Below, in pieces: positions 14,354 to 22,357 of a DNA stretch of 24,137 bases. The notes beneath the pieces are model-generated. The model was not told the origin of the DNA, made no database searches, and saw nothing but the letters and a program-made list of their open reading frames with translations. Location of the stretch: contig CANHKJ010000011.1 in NCBI GenBank assembly GCA_947460915.1, forward strand, positions 1 through 24,137. The letters run 5' to 3'. A program made the translations under genes and the position numbers. Every line of letters starts with the position of its first letter. The stretch's first letter is position 1. Origin of the DNA: Verrucomicrobiia bacterium (lineage in GTDB: Bacteria; Verrucomicrobiota; Verrucomicrobiia; Verrucomicrobiales; Akkermansiaceae).

Positions 14354-15757
14354 TCAGCGCTTTCTCAAGTGAGAGGGCAGGATGTGCAGTTGTTCGCGAT
14401 ATTTCGCCACCGTTCTTCGCTTGATATCGATGCCGTTGGTGTTGAGCGCCTTGGTGAGAGCGTCGTCAGATAACGGTTTGGCAGGATTTTCTGCGTTGAT
14501 CAATGTCTGTATTGCTTCACGCACAGCAGCATTGGAAAATTCAGCTCCACTTGAAGTTTGGTAGCCCGTTGCGAAAAAGGCGCGCATTTCCATCATACCA
14601 TGCGGGGTGAGGATGTATTTGCCTGCCACTGCGCGTGAGATGGTGGTGGCATGCATCCCTAAGTCTTCGCCGACTTCCGCCATAGTCATTGGTCGTAATT
14701 TGGCGTGTCCATAGCGCAAAAAGGGTTCTTGCCGCTCGATGATTCGCAATGCGATTGAGAGTATCGTTTCTTGGCGAAGTGAAATGGAGCTGATGATCGA
14801 GCGACCATCGCGAATGTTGTCGCGGATGTATTCGAGCGCTTTTTTGTCACTACCGGTTTTGGCGAGCAGACTTTTGTAAAAATCGCTGATGCGCAGACGA
14901 GGAATGTGATCATTGGTGAGCTCCGCCTCAAAGCTGCCATCGAGAGTGCGGCGGATGATGACATCGGGCGTGATGTGCGGATTGGCCGTGGGGCTAAATG
15001 AACCTCCTGGATCGGGATCGAGGCGGGCAATGCGTTCGGTGGCTTCTGCCACGCGCTCCGGAGTGGTGCTGAGGGCACGAGCGATTTGGCTCATGTGGCG
15101 ACGAGCGAGATCGTTGAGATATTGATCACAAATTTTGTATTCCAGTGAATCTTCACGGCCGAGCCTGCGGAGCTGAATGAGCAGTGAATCACGCAAGTCC
15201 ACCGCTCCAATGCCTGGTGGATCAAACGATTGCAATAAAGTCACAGCTTGCTTCATCCATCGGGGATTAATTTCAAGCCGCTCAGCTAGTTGCTCAGGCG
15301 GCATGTCAAGAAAACCGCGCTCATTGAGATTGCCAATCAACGCCATGGTGATCTGCTTGATTTCATCAGGCATGATCGATTGTTGCACCTGTTGGGTCAG
15401 AAATTGCTGCAAAGTCTCGGGAGCAACAATGGATTCATATAAAAACTGGCGCCGCTCCTCATCATCAGCAGAGTAGCTGTTGCTCGCATTTTGATGGATT
15501 TCACGCTCGCGATAGTCGTCATCGGTTTCGTTCAAATGCGCCAGATCATTGTCGTCATCATAGTCTTCGACCTCATCATCAGGCCCTTCATCCGGGTAAT
15601 CATCTTGTTGTTCAAGAACGGGATTCAGCTCCATGGCCTGATGAATCATCTGACTCAGTTCCATGCTATTTGATTGTAAGATCTCCAAGCTCCTGCGCAT
15701 TTGAGGAGTGAGCGTCTGCTGCTGGTTCAGCGAGTGATGGAGAGATACGTCCGCCAT
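14354..15757 (-). CDS. rpoN: RNA polymerase sigma-54 factor RpoN
   Basis: A 467-residue sigma-54. Region I is Gln/Leu-rich and interacts with enhancer-binding proteins (LNQQQTLTPQMRRSLEILQS). Region II is a very acidic linker (about residues 53-90). The core-binding domain follows, with PPGIGAVDLRDSLLIQLRRL and ARLDPDPGGSF. The DNA-binding domain has the helix-turn-helix MTMAEVGEDLGMHATTISRA and a C-terminal RpoN box (RRTVAKYRE) that reads the -24 element. The start at ATG 15757 (MADVSLHHS) is preferred; a TTG extension to 15769 adds four residues. Length is normal. It lies 69 bases downstream of hemW on the same strand, with a weak hairpin between, so it may have its own promoter. I saw no -24/-12 promoter in the window's gaps. 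Confidence 0.96.
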   Translation of the reverse strand: MADVSLHHSLNQQQTLTPQMRRSLEILQSNSMELSQMIHQAMELNPVLEQQDDYPDEGPDDEVEDYDDDNDLAHLNETDDDYREREIHQNASNSYSADDEERRQFLYESIVAPETLQQFLTQQVQQSIMPDEIKQITMALIGNLNERGFLDMPPEQLAERLEINPRWMKQAVTLLQSFDPPGIGAVDLRDSLLIQLRRLGREDSLEYKICDQYLNDLARRHMSQIARALSTTPERVAEATERIARLDPDPGGSFSPTANPHITPDVIIRRTLDGSFEAELTNDHIPRLRISDFYKSLLAKTGSDKKALEYIRDNIRDGRSIISSISLRQETILSIALRIIERQEPFLRYGHAKLRPMTMAEVGEDLGMHATTISRAVAGKYILTPHGMMEMRAFFATGYQTSSGAEFSNAAVREAIQTLINAENPAKPLSDDALTKALNTNGIDIKRRTVAKYREQLHILPSHLRKR

Positions 15758-15778
15758 GGGGCGGCACAAGCATGTAAC

Positions 15779-15801
15779 AAAAAGTTGCTATTGGAAAGCA
15801 A
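15779..15801 (-). terminator. Weak intrinsic terminator between hemW and rpoN
   Basis: On the minus strand TTGCT (15801-15797) pairs with AGCAA (15789-15785) around a seven-base loop and is followed by C and five T residues (15783-15779). The stem is short and AT-rich, so termination would be partial at best; some readthrough into rpoN is likely. Confidence 0.3.
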
Positions 15802-15826
15802 TTTTCGTGCCATTGTTGAAAAAATA

Positions 15827-16921
15827 TTAGACTAGCTCAGCTGCGATCGGGTCAACGAGAGATGAGCCCTTGAGCGTCAATCGAATGTGCGAATTCTCGA
15901 TGATCAGCAAGTCGAGCTCTTGGAGATCGCTAGCACGCTTTTTTCCCGCAAAATCCAATAAATCGAGTGGAATCCCATCCATCGTGCGCAATCCCATGGC
16001 GATGTGCTCCAATCGCAACGCCTCATCGTTGAGTTTTTCTGCCTCTGATTGCGCATGGCCGATGTTTTTCATCAGTTCGATGTATTTTGCTGTATCGGGA
16101 ATGTTTTTGGAGCGAATTCGCTGCAAGGTTGAGACTGCCGAAGGGCCTAGACCGAGGTATTGTTCGCCACGCCAATAACCGCGATTGTGTGATGACTTGT
16201 GGTCGATTTTTGCGTAGTTGGATGTCTCATAGTGCAGATACCCTTGTTTGGTGAGAATTTCATGCGCCAAGTAAAACATCTCTTGATTGACTAGTTCATC
16301 GTCCGCCATCTCGCCTTGAAGCAGGGATTGAAAAAATGCGGTATCTTCCTCATACGTTAGGTTGTATGCAGAAATGTGATCGGGGGCGAGGTCGATCGCT
16401 TGTTGTAAGGTGTCACGCCAGATCTGCAAAGTTTGACCCGGGATGGAAAACATCAGATCAATGTTGATGGAAGGCATGCCCACGGAACGAAGAATTTCCA
16501 CCGATTCACGAGCTTGTTGCGGACTATGTTCTCGGCCTAAGGTTTGCAGAACAGCATCGGAAAATGACTGAATCCCCAGCGAGACACGAGTTACTCCCAG
16601 TTCGCGAAAAAGGTGTGCCTTGCTGCGGTCAAAAGTGGCCGGGTTTGCCTCCAGCGAGACTTCATCCAAGGTTGAGAAATCGATCACCTGCTGAAGCCCA
16701 GTAAACAAAGTGCGCAAATGAGAAGGGGACATCATCGACGGGGTTCCACCACCGAGAAACAAGGTGCGGGGGGCTTGATCTAGAGTCGAAATTCGAGTGC
16801 GGGCTTCCAAAAGCAGCGCATCGATGAATTCCCCAATCGGTGTTTGCCCAGGCGTGTGCTTGTAAAACGAGCAATACGGACAAATGCGGTGACAAAAGGG
16901 AATATGTAAATAAACGAGCAC
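15827..16921 (-). CDS. hemW: Radical SAM heme chaperone HemW-like protein
   Basis: A 364-residue radical SAM protein. The N-terminus LVYLHIPFCHRICPYCSFYK carries the cluster motif CxxxCxxC (Cys10, Cys14, Cys17). It lacks the fourth Cys two residues later that marks true HemN coproporphyrinogen dehydrogenases, which favours HemW, a protein that binds heme and delivers it to respiratory enzymes. Other family motifs are LFLGGGTPSMM, SLEANPATF, GVTRVSLGIQSFSDAVLQTLGR, INIDLMFSIPGQT, HISAYNLTYEEDTAF and the HemN C-terminal domain with LEHIAMGLRT. The start is GTG at 16921, fixed by the conserved N-terminus. A good promoter ends eight bases upstream, so the message would have almost no leader. Heme delivery fits the c-type cytochrome proteins in this window, though HemW is usually housekeeping. 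Confidence 0.92.
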   Translation of the reverse strand: MLVYLHIPFCHRICPYCSFYKHTPGQTPIGEFIDALLLEARTRISTLDQAPRTLFLGGGTPSMMSPSHLRTLFTGLQQVIDFSTLDEVSLEANPATFDRSKAHLFRELGVTRVSLGIQSFSDAVLQTLGREHSPQQARESVEILRSVGMPSINIDLMFSIPGQTLQIWRDTLQQAIDLAPDHISAYNLTYEEDTAFFQSLLQGEMADDELVNQEMFYLAHEILTKQGYLHYETSNYAKIDHKSSHNRGYWRGEQYLGLGPSAVSTLQRIRSKNIPDTAKYIELMKNIGHAQSEAEKLNDEALRLEHIAMGLRTMDGIPLDLLDFAGKKRASDLQELDLLIIENSHIRLTLKGSSLVDPIAAELV

Positions 16922-16929
16922 TCGCCCCG

Positions 16930-16958
16930 ACTATCCACAGCTGATGATCAAAAGTCAA
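16930..16958 (-). promoter_or_regulatory. Sigma-70-type promoter of hemW
   Basis: On the minus strand TTGACT (16958-16953; five of six matches to TTGACA) and GATAGT (16935-16930; four of six to TATAAT) are separated by exactly 17 bases. The predicted start of transcription, about 16923, is two bases before the GTG start codon, so hemW would be read from a nearly leaderless message. Confidence 0.5.
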
Positions 16959-17026
16959 CCCAGAGGCGCATCAATCGATTGAAACAGGTGAAATGTGCGG
17001 CACACAAAATTTTCTCATTTCACTAT

Positions 17027-17035
17027 TGCGATAAT
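17027..17035 (+). promoter_or_regulatory. Extended -10 promoter element of the cysteine-protease-like gene
   Basis: TGCGATAAT is a TGn-extended -10 box with five of six matches in the hexamer; the -35 region is poor, as expected for extended -10 promoters. Transcription would begin near 17042, downstream of an upstream in-frame ATG at 16995, and so supports the starts at 17076 or 17088. Confidence 0.4.
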
Positions 17036-17075
17036 TCTTGCACTCGTTAGGCTTAGGAAATTACACACACCGACG

Positions 17076-18446
17076 ATGCACATCCCCATGATCAAAATCA
17101 TCTCCGTCGCAGCTATGGCTCTGACTCTGCAAGCACAGACCATAGTCACCAGCTCGAAGCCTCAGCCCGCAGCTTTGGACTCAGTTCTACTCTCGGAAAA
17201 CTTGTGGAAAACGACCCTCGTTGACCTTGAAAAAAAGTTCCATACCAAGCCGAGCGATGATCAAAAACGGATGGAAGACATGCGCCGTGAAATGATGAAA
17301 AAGCGCGGCATTGAGTTACCTGAGCAAACGTATGGTGGATTCGAGTGGCTATCCACGCTCAAAGACGGTCTGCGTGGTTCTGGCGGCAGGCTCTCGCTTT
17401 TTGACGAGGATCTCGGTGAGGTCGTGGTCAAGGGCAATGCTGGTTTGATTGCGGGTTGGAACGTTTCGATTTTCAATCGTGGCGATGACAGACCGATCAA
17501 ATCCAAAGAGTTGTTAACAAAGTTCCAAGAGTGGCGCGCGCGACTAGACGAAAAACTTGGATCTGCTGGTCAAGAGCGCAAGTCTACCTCCGCCGTTAAA
17601 GTTCTCGGTTACATGTGGAAAAAAGGTGACACCGCATGGTTGCTCGAGGCCAGTGTAGGTAAGGATGATTACGGCGCGGACCGTGCCGAGTTTTTGCGCA
17701 TTCGGATCGCATCGGCTAGCAATGTTGGCGCGAAAAAAATCGCAGGCCGCAGTACGCTCGCTGGTAACGTAGTTCACAAGGATAATGGAGACACTCTCAT
17801 CGAATCAGTGCCGATGGTCGATCAAGGCGAAAAAGGGTATTGTGCTGTCGCCTCAATCTCACGCGTAGCCATGTATTACGGTCTCGATGTCGATCAACAC
17901 GAGATCGCTCAACTTGCCAATACCTCCCAATTCGGCACCAGTCCAGAGGAGATGGAAGAGGCATTCAAGAAAATCGTCGGCAAGTTGCACATTCGTACGA
18001 CCAAACATTATGAGCTCACTGAGCGGCAATTTGATGCCGATGTTCGCGCCTACAATCAAGCTGCGAAAAAAGTTGGCAAAAAGGAAATCAAGGCATCCGA
18101 AGGGTATATTCTTAACCCTGCTTACTTTTGGCATAAAGCTGATGATGAAATTTTCGCAGCAGTCAAAAGTGAGCAATCAGGCTGCAGACGTTACATGACA
18201 AAGGTCCGCGAATACATCGATCAAGGTCTGCCCATTTGTTGGTGCCTGCGTCTGGGAATGTTCAAGGAAAAAGACATTCCGCAAGCGAGCGGTGGTCACA
18301 TGCGCTTGATCATCGGTTACAATGAGAAGACCAGCGAAATCATTTACTCGGATTCTTGGGGCAAAGGCCATGAATGCAAGCGCATGTCATTGGACAAAGC
18401 CTACGCGTGCAGCATGTCTCTCTACACCATGTCTCCCACTCGCTGA
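17076..18446 (+). CDS. Secreted C39/papain-like cysteine-protease-fold protein
   Basis: A protein of about 456 residues with a Sec signal peptide (MIKIISVAAMALTLQAQ). The ATGs at 17076 and 17088 are both possible; a longer frame from 16995 lies before the likely promoter and was not used. The first two thirds of the mature protein is of unknown family. The C-terminal third has features of C39-like peptidases. Numbered from the ATG at 17088, these are VDQGEKGYCAVAS with oxyanion Gln246 and nucleophile Cys252, GGHMRLIIGY with His404, and IIYSDSWGKGHE with Asp422. The triad therefore looks complete, and a cleavage activity in the periplasm or outside the cell is plausible; no substrate is evident. 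It is divergent from hemW and followed 42 bases later by acpS on the same strand. Confidence 0.72.
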   Translation: MHIPMIKIISVAAMALTLQAQTIVTSSKPQPAALDSVLLSENLWKTTLVDLEKKFHTKPSDDQKRMEDMRREMMKKRGIELPEQTYGGFEWLSTLKDGLRGSGGRLSLFDEDLGEVVVKGNAGLIAGWNVSIFNRGDDRPIKSKELLTKFQEWRARLDEKLGSAGQERKSTSAVKVLGYMWKKGDTAWLLEASVGKDDYGADRAEFLRIRIASASNVGAKKIAGRSTLAGNVVHKDNGDTLIESVPMVDQGEKGYCAVASISRVAMYYGLDVDQHEIAQLANTSQFGTSPEEMEEAFKKIVGKLHIRTTKHYELTERQFDADVRAYNQAAKKVGKKEIKASEGYILNPAYFWHKADDEIFAAVKSEQSGCRRYMTKVREYIDQGLPICWCLRLGMFKEKDIPQASGGHMRLIIGYNEKTSEIIYSDSWGKGHECKRMSLDKAYACSMSLYTMSPTR

Positions 18447-18488
18447 TTGACATTCGATCACGTGCCGAGCAGAATTTTTCGAGAGAAA

Positions 18489-18875
18489 ATGAACGTATTC
18501 GGCATAGGCATTGATGTGGTGGAAGTCGGGCGCATAGCCTCGTCGATCTCCGAGTTCGGTGATCGCTTTGTGCAGCGCATCTTTACTCCCGAGGAAATCG
18601 CCTATTGTCAGACCAAAGCGCGTCCTGAGTTGCATTACGCCGCACGTTTCGCTGCCAAAGAAGCTGTAGCGAAAGCCTTTGGCACCGGCATTGGTAAGGA
18701 ACTCGGTTGGTTGGACATGAACATTTTGCGTGGTGAACTGGGGGAGCCCACATTGCAAATCACCGGAAAGGCTAAGGATTTTTGTGATCAACATCAGATC
18801 GGCGAAATCAAAATCAGCCTCACTCACGCCCGCGAATACGCCGCTGCAAATGCCGTGGCACTATGCCGGGCGTAA
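18489..18875 (+). CDS. acpS: Holo-[acyl-carrier-protein] synthase AcpS
   Basis: A 128-residue AcpS, which transfers 4'-phosphopantetheine from CoA to the serine of acyl carrier protein. The start at ATG 18489 (MNVFGIGIDVVEVGRI) matches the usual N-terminus and follows a purine-rich CGAGAGAAA; a TTG extension to 18447 was not used. The Mg/CoA-binding Asp is in GIGIDVVEV, the catalytic region is FTPEEIAYCQ followed by ARFAAKEAVAKAFGTGIG (Glu of the AAKEA motif), and the C-terminus has ISLTHAREYAAANAVAL. Length is normal. Its last 15 bases overlap the 3' end of the convergent TetR gene. It may share a transcript with the protease-like gene upstream. Confidence 0.96.
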   Translation: MNVFGIGIDVVEVGRIASSISEFGDRFVQRIFTPEEIAYCQTKARPELHYAARFAAKEAVAKAFGTGIGKELGWLDMNILRGELGEPTLQITGKAKDFCDQHQIGEIKISLTHAREYAAANAVALCRA

Positions 18876-19469
18876 TGTTTCAAGATAGGCTACCGTTGAT
18901 CTCAGAAAGCCAGCCACCATCGCCGTGCCTTGTGTTTTTACAAGGAGTTCAACTCCAGTGCTGGCCGCTACGATGACGCCTGCTTCCTCCTCGGGAATGA
19001 TCGCAGGGTGCACGCTCTGATTTTTCTGACCTTCACGCAACGCATGACTGATCCCATCGAGCCATTGGCGGTGCAGTCCACGAAGCATGCCCAGCAAAGC
19101 GATGTCATCTGCTTGCACTGAGGCGACCAAAATCGTCAACCGATGACTAGCGTAGTCATGTGCGGGTGCTTGTTCCAATTGTTTCGCTCTGTGCCGAAAA
19201 ATTTGCTGTAAGGCACTGATCGGATCCGCCGAGGCGAGGGGACTTAGCCATTCTTCTTCTAACAAAGGAGGTAATGTTTCTTCCATCCAATGCATCATGA
19301 GATCTTCCTTGCTCTTGAAATGATGAAATAATGAGCCTTTCGTGATTCCCGCGCGCTCGACCACAGTGTTGAGTTTCCACGCATGAAATCCATAGCGACA
19401 AAGCTCCTCCCCAGCAAATTTCAGAATTTTAGCGCGCATCGCGATCGGATTGTTGCTGCGTTTTTCCAT
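18861..19469 (-). CDS. TetR/AcrR family transcriptional regulator
   Basis: A 202-residue repressor. The N-terminal DNA-binding domain is typical: AMRAKILKFAGEELCRYGFH, then LNTVVERAGITKGSLFHHFK, then SKEDLMMHWME. The C-terminal ligand domain is all-helical and of TetR_C type, with no recognisable ligand signature. The ATG at 19469 is preferred over an upstream in-frame start at 19490. A TACGAT box ends six bases before this ATG, and a near-palindrome sits just upstream of that box (see 19487-19498), suggesting autorepression. The gene is divergent from the GH95 gene and tail-to-tail with acpS with a 15-base overlap. It could regulate GH95, but TetR regulators of fucosidases are not usual, so this is an open inference. 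Confidence 0.92.
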   Translation of the reverse strand: MEKRSNNPIAMRAKILKFAGEELCRYGFHAWKLNTVVERAGITKGSLFHHFKSKEDLMMHWMEETLPPLLEEEWLSPLASADPISALQQIFRHRAKQLEQAPAHDYASHRLTILVASVQADDIALLGMLRGLHRQWLDGISHALREGQKNQSVHPAIIPEEEAGVIVAASTGVELLVKTQGTAMVAGFLRSTVAYLETLRPA

Positions 19470-19475
19470 GCGCCA

Positions 19476-19481
19476 ATCGTA
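19476..19481 (-). promoter_or_regulatory. Candidate -10 box of tetR
   Basis: On the minus strand TACGAT matches four of six -10 positions. The predicted transcription start falls on the A of the ATG at 19469, implying a leaderless message. The -35 region (near TTCTCT) is poor, so the assignment rests mainly on position and on the adjacent operator-like palindrome. Confidence 0.3.
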
Positions 19482-19486
19482 GCAAA

Positions 19487-19498
19487 CCAACTAGTCGG
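19487..19498. promoter_or_regulatory. Candidate TetR operator
   Basis: CCAACTAGTCGG is a 12-base near-palindrome with five of six base pairs symmetric. It begins five bases upstream of the candidate tetR -10 box (and 17 bases before the ATG), inside the expected promoter spacer. CCGAC/GTCGG half-sites resemble operators of many TetR-family repressors. It lies in the 150-base divergent gap, so binding could also affect the GH95 promoter about 120 bases away. Confidence 0.4.
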
Positions 19499-19619
19499 AG
19501 AGAAGAACAAAATGCAATACTGCCATGAAATGAAATCACGAGTTTGGAGTAGAAAAAATTCCCTTAAAAGCCAGTTGCTGCTGCGACCAGATCAGTCTAG
19601 TCTCGCACACACAAACGAT

Positions 19620-22256
19620 ATGAAACGCATTCTTACCAACGTCGCAATCAGCACTCTTAGTGGCGCCTGTCTGGCCGCTCCTCTGGAAATCCGTTTTGGA
19701 GTCCCGTCTCAAGGTGGCACGGGTGGCACAGCGGCCATCGTTGAGTCATTTGGAGCCGTATCCCTTGATGGCGCGCGTAATTGGGAAAAAGAAGCTCTCC
19801 CCATTGGCAATGGCCGCCTAGGAGCGATGCTTTTCGGCGGTGCACAGTCGGATCGGCTCCAGTTCAATGTCGATTCCTTGTGGACTGGCGGAGAGAATGT
19901 CAGCGGTGGCTACGACGTTAATGAGTTCGGTTGTTATCAAACCTTTGGTGATTTGTTGATTGATGCCGCAGGCTCCATTCAGTATGATGTCACATGCGAA
20001 AGTGGGCACGTTCCATTCAATGCCAACGAAGATGTTGCTGCTTCCATCGATGGCCAAAACAGCAAATGGTGCATCGAGCACAACGGCAAAGTCGTTGTGT
20101 GGCAGCTCAAGCTCAACGACCCGAAAAAAGTCTCATCCTACAGCATCACATCCGCCAACGATGTTGAAAAGCGTGACCCCAGCTCATGGAAAATGGAAGG
20201 ATCCCTCGATGGCAAGCAGTGGACCTTGCTCGACGAGCACAAGGACGAAGCGCCCTTTGCGAGCCGTCATTTGAAAAAGTCCTATCCGATTGCTACGCCC
20301 GAATCCTATGCCTACTATCGCGTGAGTTTTTCGCCTTCGGCAGAAGTCACGCATTTTCAAGTGGCAGAAATCGCCCTCGATGGGCTCTCCCAAGCTGCGC
20401 CCGATGGCTACACCCGCGCGCTCAATTTGGAAACCGGCGTGCACACCGGCGAGTGGCAAATGGATGGTGTCACCTTCCAGCGCAGCGCATTTGCTAGTGC
20501 TCCCGATCAAGCCGTAATCATGCGCATGACAGCATCAGCCCCCGGCAAACTCAGCGGCAAGCTCACTCTCAAGGATTCGCGCACTGCGGTCACTAGCGCC
20601 GCAGGCCAGAGCATCAGCTTCGCGGCCAAACTTCCTAACGACCTTCAATACGCAGCCAAACTCGTTGCCCAAGCCAAAGGTGGTAAAATTCTAGCAGAAA
20701 ACCAACAACTTCGCTACGAAAACTGCGATGAAGTCTTGTTGATTCTCACCGCCGCCACCAACTACATCATGGATGAGAAGAAAAATTGGCGTTCTGGCGA
20801 GGCCATTAGCATCGCGGAAAAACAATCGAACGCAGCATCTGCGAAAAGTTTTGACCAACTCCTCGCCGACCACATCAAAGACCACCAATCATTCTTTTCT
20901 CGCGTCTCACTCGATCTCGGCGAGGCTCCAGCGCTCGATACCCCATCGCGCCTGCTCGCCTATCAAAAAGGTGCAAACGATCCCGCCCTCGAGGCTCTCA
21001 TGTTTCATTACGGTCGCTATCTTCTCATCGGCAGTTCACGCCCCGGCACTCTTCCTGCGAATTTGCAGGGCATCTGGAATGACTCAAACAAGCCCGCTTG
21101 GTTTGCGGATTTTCACACCAACATCAATATCCAGATGAACTACTGGCTGGCTGAGCCCGCCAACTTAGCCGATTGTCACATGCCGCTTTTTGATTGGCTC
21201 GAAGCATGCGTGCCGGCTGCCACTCGCGCCACACAAAAAGCCTTTGGCGAAAAAACACCTGGCTGGACCATGCGCACATCCGTCAATGCCTTCGGCGGCA
21301 ATGGCTGGGAGTGGAACCTGCCCGCCTCGGCATGGTTGGTGCAACACGCTTGGGAACACTATGCGTTTTCAGGCGATCGGGTCTTTTTGGAAAAACGCGC
21401 TTGGCCGATGTTTGCTGCCGTTTGTGAGTTCTGGCTCGATCACCTCAAGCAAGACAGCAATGGCAAATTGGTCGTGCCCAAGGGCTGGTCTCCCGAGCAC
21501 GGGCCGCGCGAAGACGGCGTCGCGCACGATCAACAAATCGTCTGGGATCTGTTCACGAACACCCTCAAAAGCGCCAAAGTTCTTGGCCTCAATGATCCCT
21601 TGGTCAAGCGGGTGGAAGCTGCTCGCGCTCAACTGTTAGGCCCACAAATCGGCTCATGGGGGCAAATCATGGAATGGACAACCGAGCGACCAGACCTCGA
21701 AAAATCAGGTCACCGCCACACCTCACACCTCTTCGCCGTTTATCCCGGAGCACAAATCAATCGTGCTCAGACACCCGAGCTCGCTAAAGCCGCAGCTGTT
21801 TCGCTAGAAGCGCGCGGCACATCAGGTGACTCACGCCGCTCCTGGACTTGGCCATGGCGCACTGCTCTCTGGGCCCGCTTGGGCGAGCCAGAAAAATGCC
21901 AAGCCATGATCCGTGGATTGCTCACCCATAATACTTTACCCAATCTCTTCACCACCCATCCACCCTTCCAGATCGATGGTAATCTTGGAATCACTGCGGG
22001 AATCTGTGAAATGCTCGTTCAGTCTCACGAGGGCACCATCAGCATTCTCCCCGCGATCCCTCGAGGCTGGTCCCAAGGAACCTTCACGGGGCTGCGCGCC
22101 CGCGGCGGGGTCACTGTTGACGCGACATGGAAAGATGGCAAACCAACAAAAATTGTGCTTCATCCCCAGTTCGATGGCATCCGCAAAGTCTCGGTCGCAG
22201 GTGGCCCCGTCAAAGAATACAACCTGAAAAAAGGCACGCCCTTGATCGTTCCTTGA
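19620..22256 (+). CDS. Secreted GH95 alpha-L-fucosidase with inserted discoidin-like domain
   Basis: An 878-residue exported glycoside hydrolase of family GH95 (alpha-1,2-L-fucosidase; some members are alpha-L-galactosidases). The start at 19620 gives a signal peptide (MKRILTNVAISTLSGACLAA); an in-frame extension back to 19383 overlaps tetR and was not used. The N-terminal beta-sandwich begins with EALPIGNGRLGAMLFGGAQ and DSLWTGGEN. It is interrupted after FGDLLID by about 145 residues (about 115-262) that look like an F5/8 type C domain (SITSANDVEKRDPSSWKMEG, YYRVSF, FQVAEIALDG), then resumes with YTRALNLETGVHTGEW. The (alpha/alpha)6 barrel holds NINIQMNYW (Asn501, Asn503), WSPEHGPRED (Glu626) and TSGDSRRSW (Asp737), the probable equivalents of the catalytic set in Bifidobacterium AfcA, and the family signature PPFQIDGNLGITAGICEML. 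It acts in the periplasm or outside the cell. Confidence 0.93.
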   Translation: MKRILTNVAISTLSGACLAAPLEIRFGVPSQGGTGGTAAIVESFGAVSLDGARNWEKEALPIGNGRLGAMLFGGAQSDRLQFNVDSLWTGGENVSGGYDVNEFGCYQTFGDLLIDAAGSIQYDVTCESGHVPFNANEDVAASIDGQNSKWCIEHNGKVVVWQLKLNDPKKVSSYSITSANDVEKRDPSSWKMEGSLDGKQWTLLDEHKDEAPFASRHLKKSYPIATPESYAYYRVSFSPSAEVTHFQVAEIALDGLSQAAPDGYTRALNLETGVHTGEWQMDGVTFQRSAFASAPDQAVIMRMTASAPGKLSGKLTLKDSRTAVTSAAGQSISFAAKLPNDLQYAAKLVAQAKGGKILAENQQLRYENCDEVLLILTAATNYIMDEKKNWRSGEAISIAEKQSNAASAKSFDQLLADHIKDHQSFFSRVSLDLGEAPALDTPSRLLAYQKGANDPALEALMFHYGRYLLIGSSRPGTLPANLQGIWNDSNKPAWFADFHTNINIQMNYWLAEPANLADCHMPLFDWLEACVPAATRATQKAFGEKTPGWTMRTSVNAFGGNGWEWNLPASAWLVQHAWEHYAFSGDRVFLEKRAWPMFAAVCEFWLDHLKQDSNGKLVVPKGWSPEHGPREDGVAHDQQIVWDLFTNTLKSAKVLGLNDPLVKRVEAARAQLLGPQIGSWGQIMEWTTERPDLEKSGHRHTSHLFAVYPGAQINRAQTPELAKAAAVSLEARGTSGDSRRSWTWPWRTALWARLGEPEKCQAMIRGLLTHNTLPNLFTTHPPFQIDGNLGITAGICEMLVQSHEGTISILPAIPRGWSQGTFTGLRARGGVTVDATWKDGKPTKIVLHPQFDGIRKVSVAGGPVKEYNLKKGTPLIVP

Positions 22257-22357
22257 CTACCGCAAATCGAGTGATTGTCCCTAACGAAATTCACACGCCG
22301 AATCAGGCACAAAGAATTGTGCTCTGCTTCGGATGCGAAGTGCTTGTCTAAAGAATC
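22257..22357. other. Convergent spacer between GH95 and uxaE with two stem-loops
   Basis: This 101-base gap contains GCACAA-AGAA-TTGTGC (22307-22322) and CTTCG-GATG-CGAAG (22327-22340). Both could fold on either strand and might end transcription from both sides, but neither is followed by a T-run, so they are not typical intrinsic terminators. Confidence 0.35.

Noticed and set aside
14339..14374. Inverted repeats CTGAT/ATCAG and TCTCA/TGAGA at the barrel-rpoN junction as a terminator
   Set aside because: Stems are only five base pairs, no T-run follows on either strand, and the second is inside rpoN coding sequence.
19383..19619. Longer GH95 start overlapping the tetR coding region
   Set aside because: It would add 79 residues before an obvious signal peptide and overlap the tetR 5' end and its operator-like palindrome.
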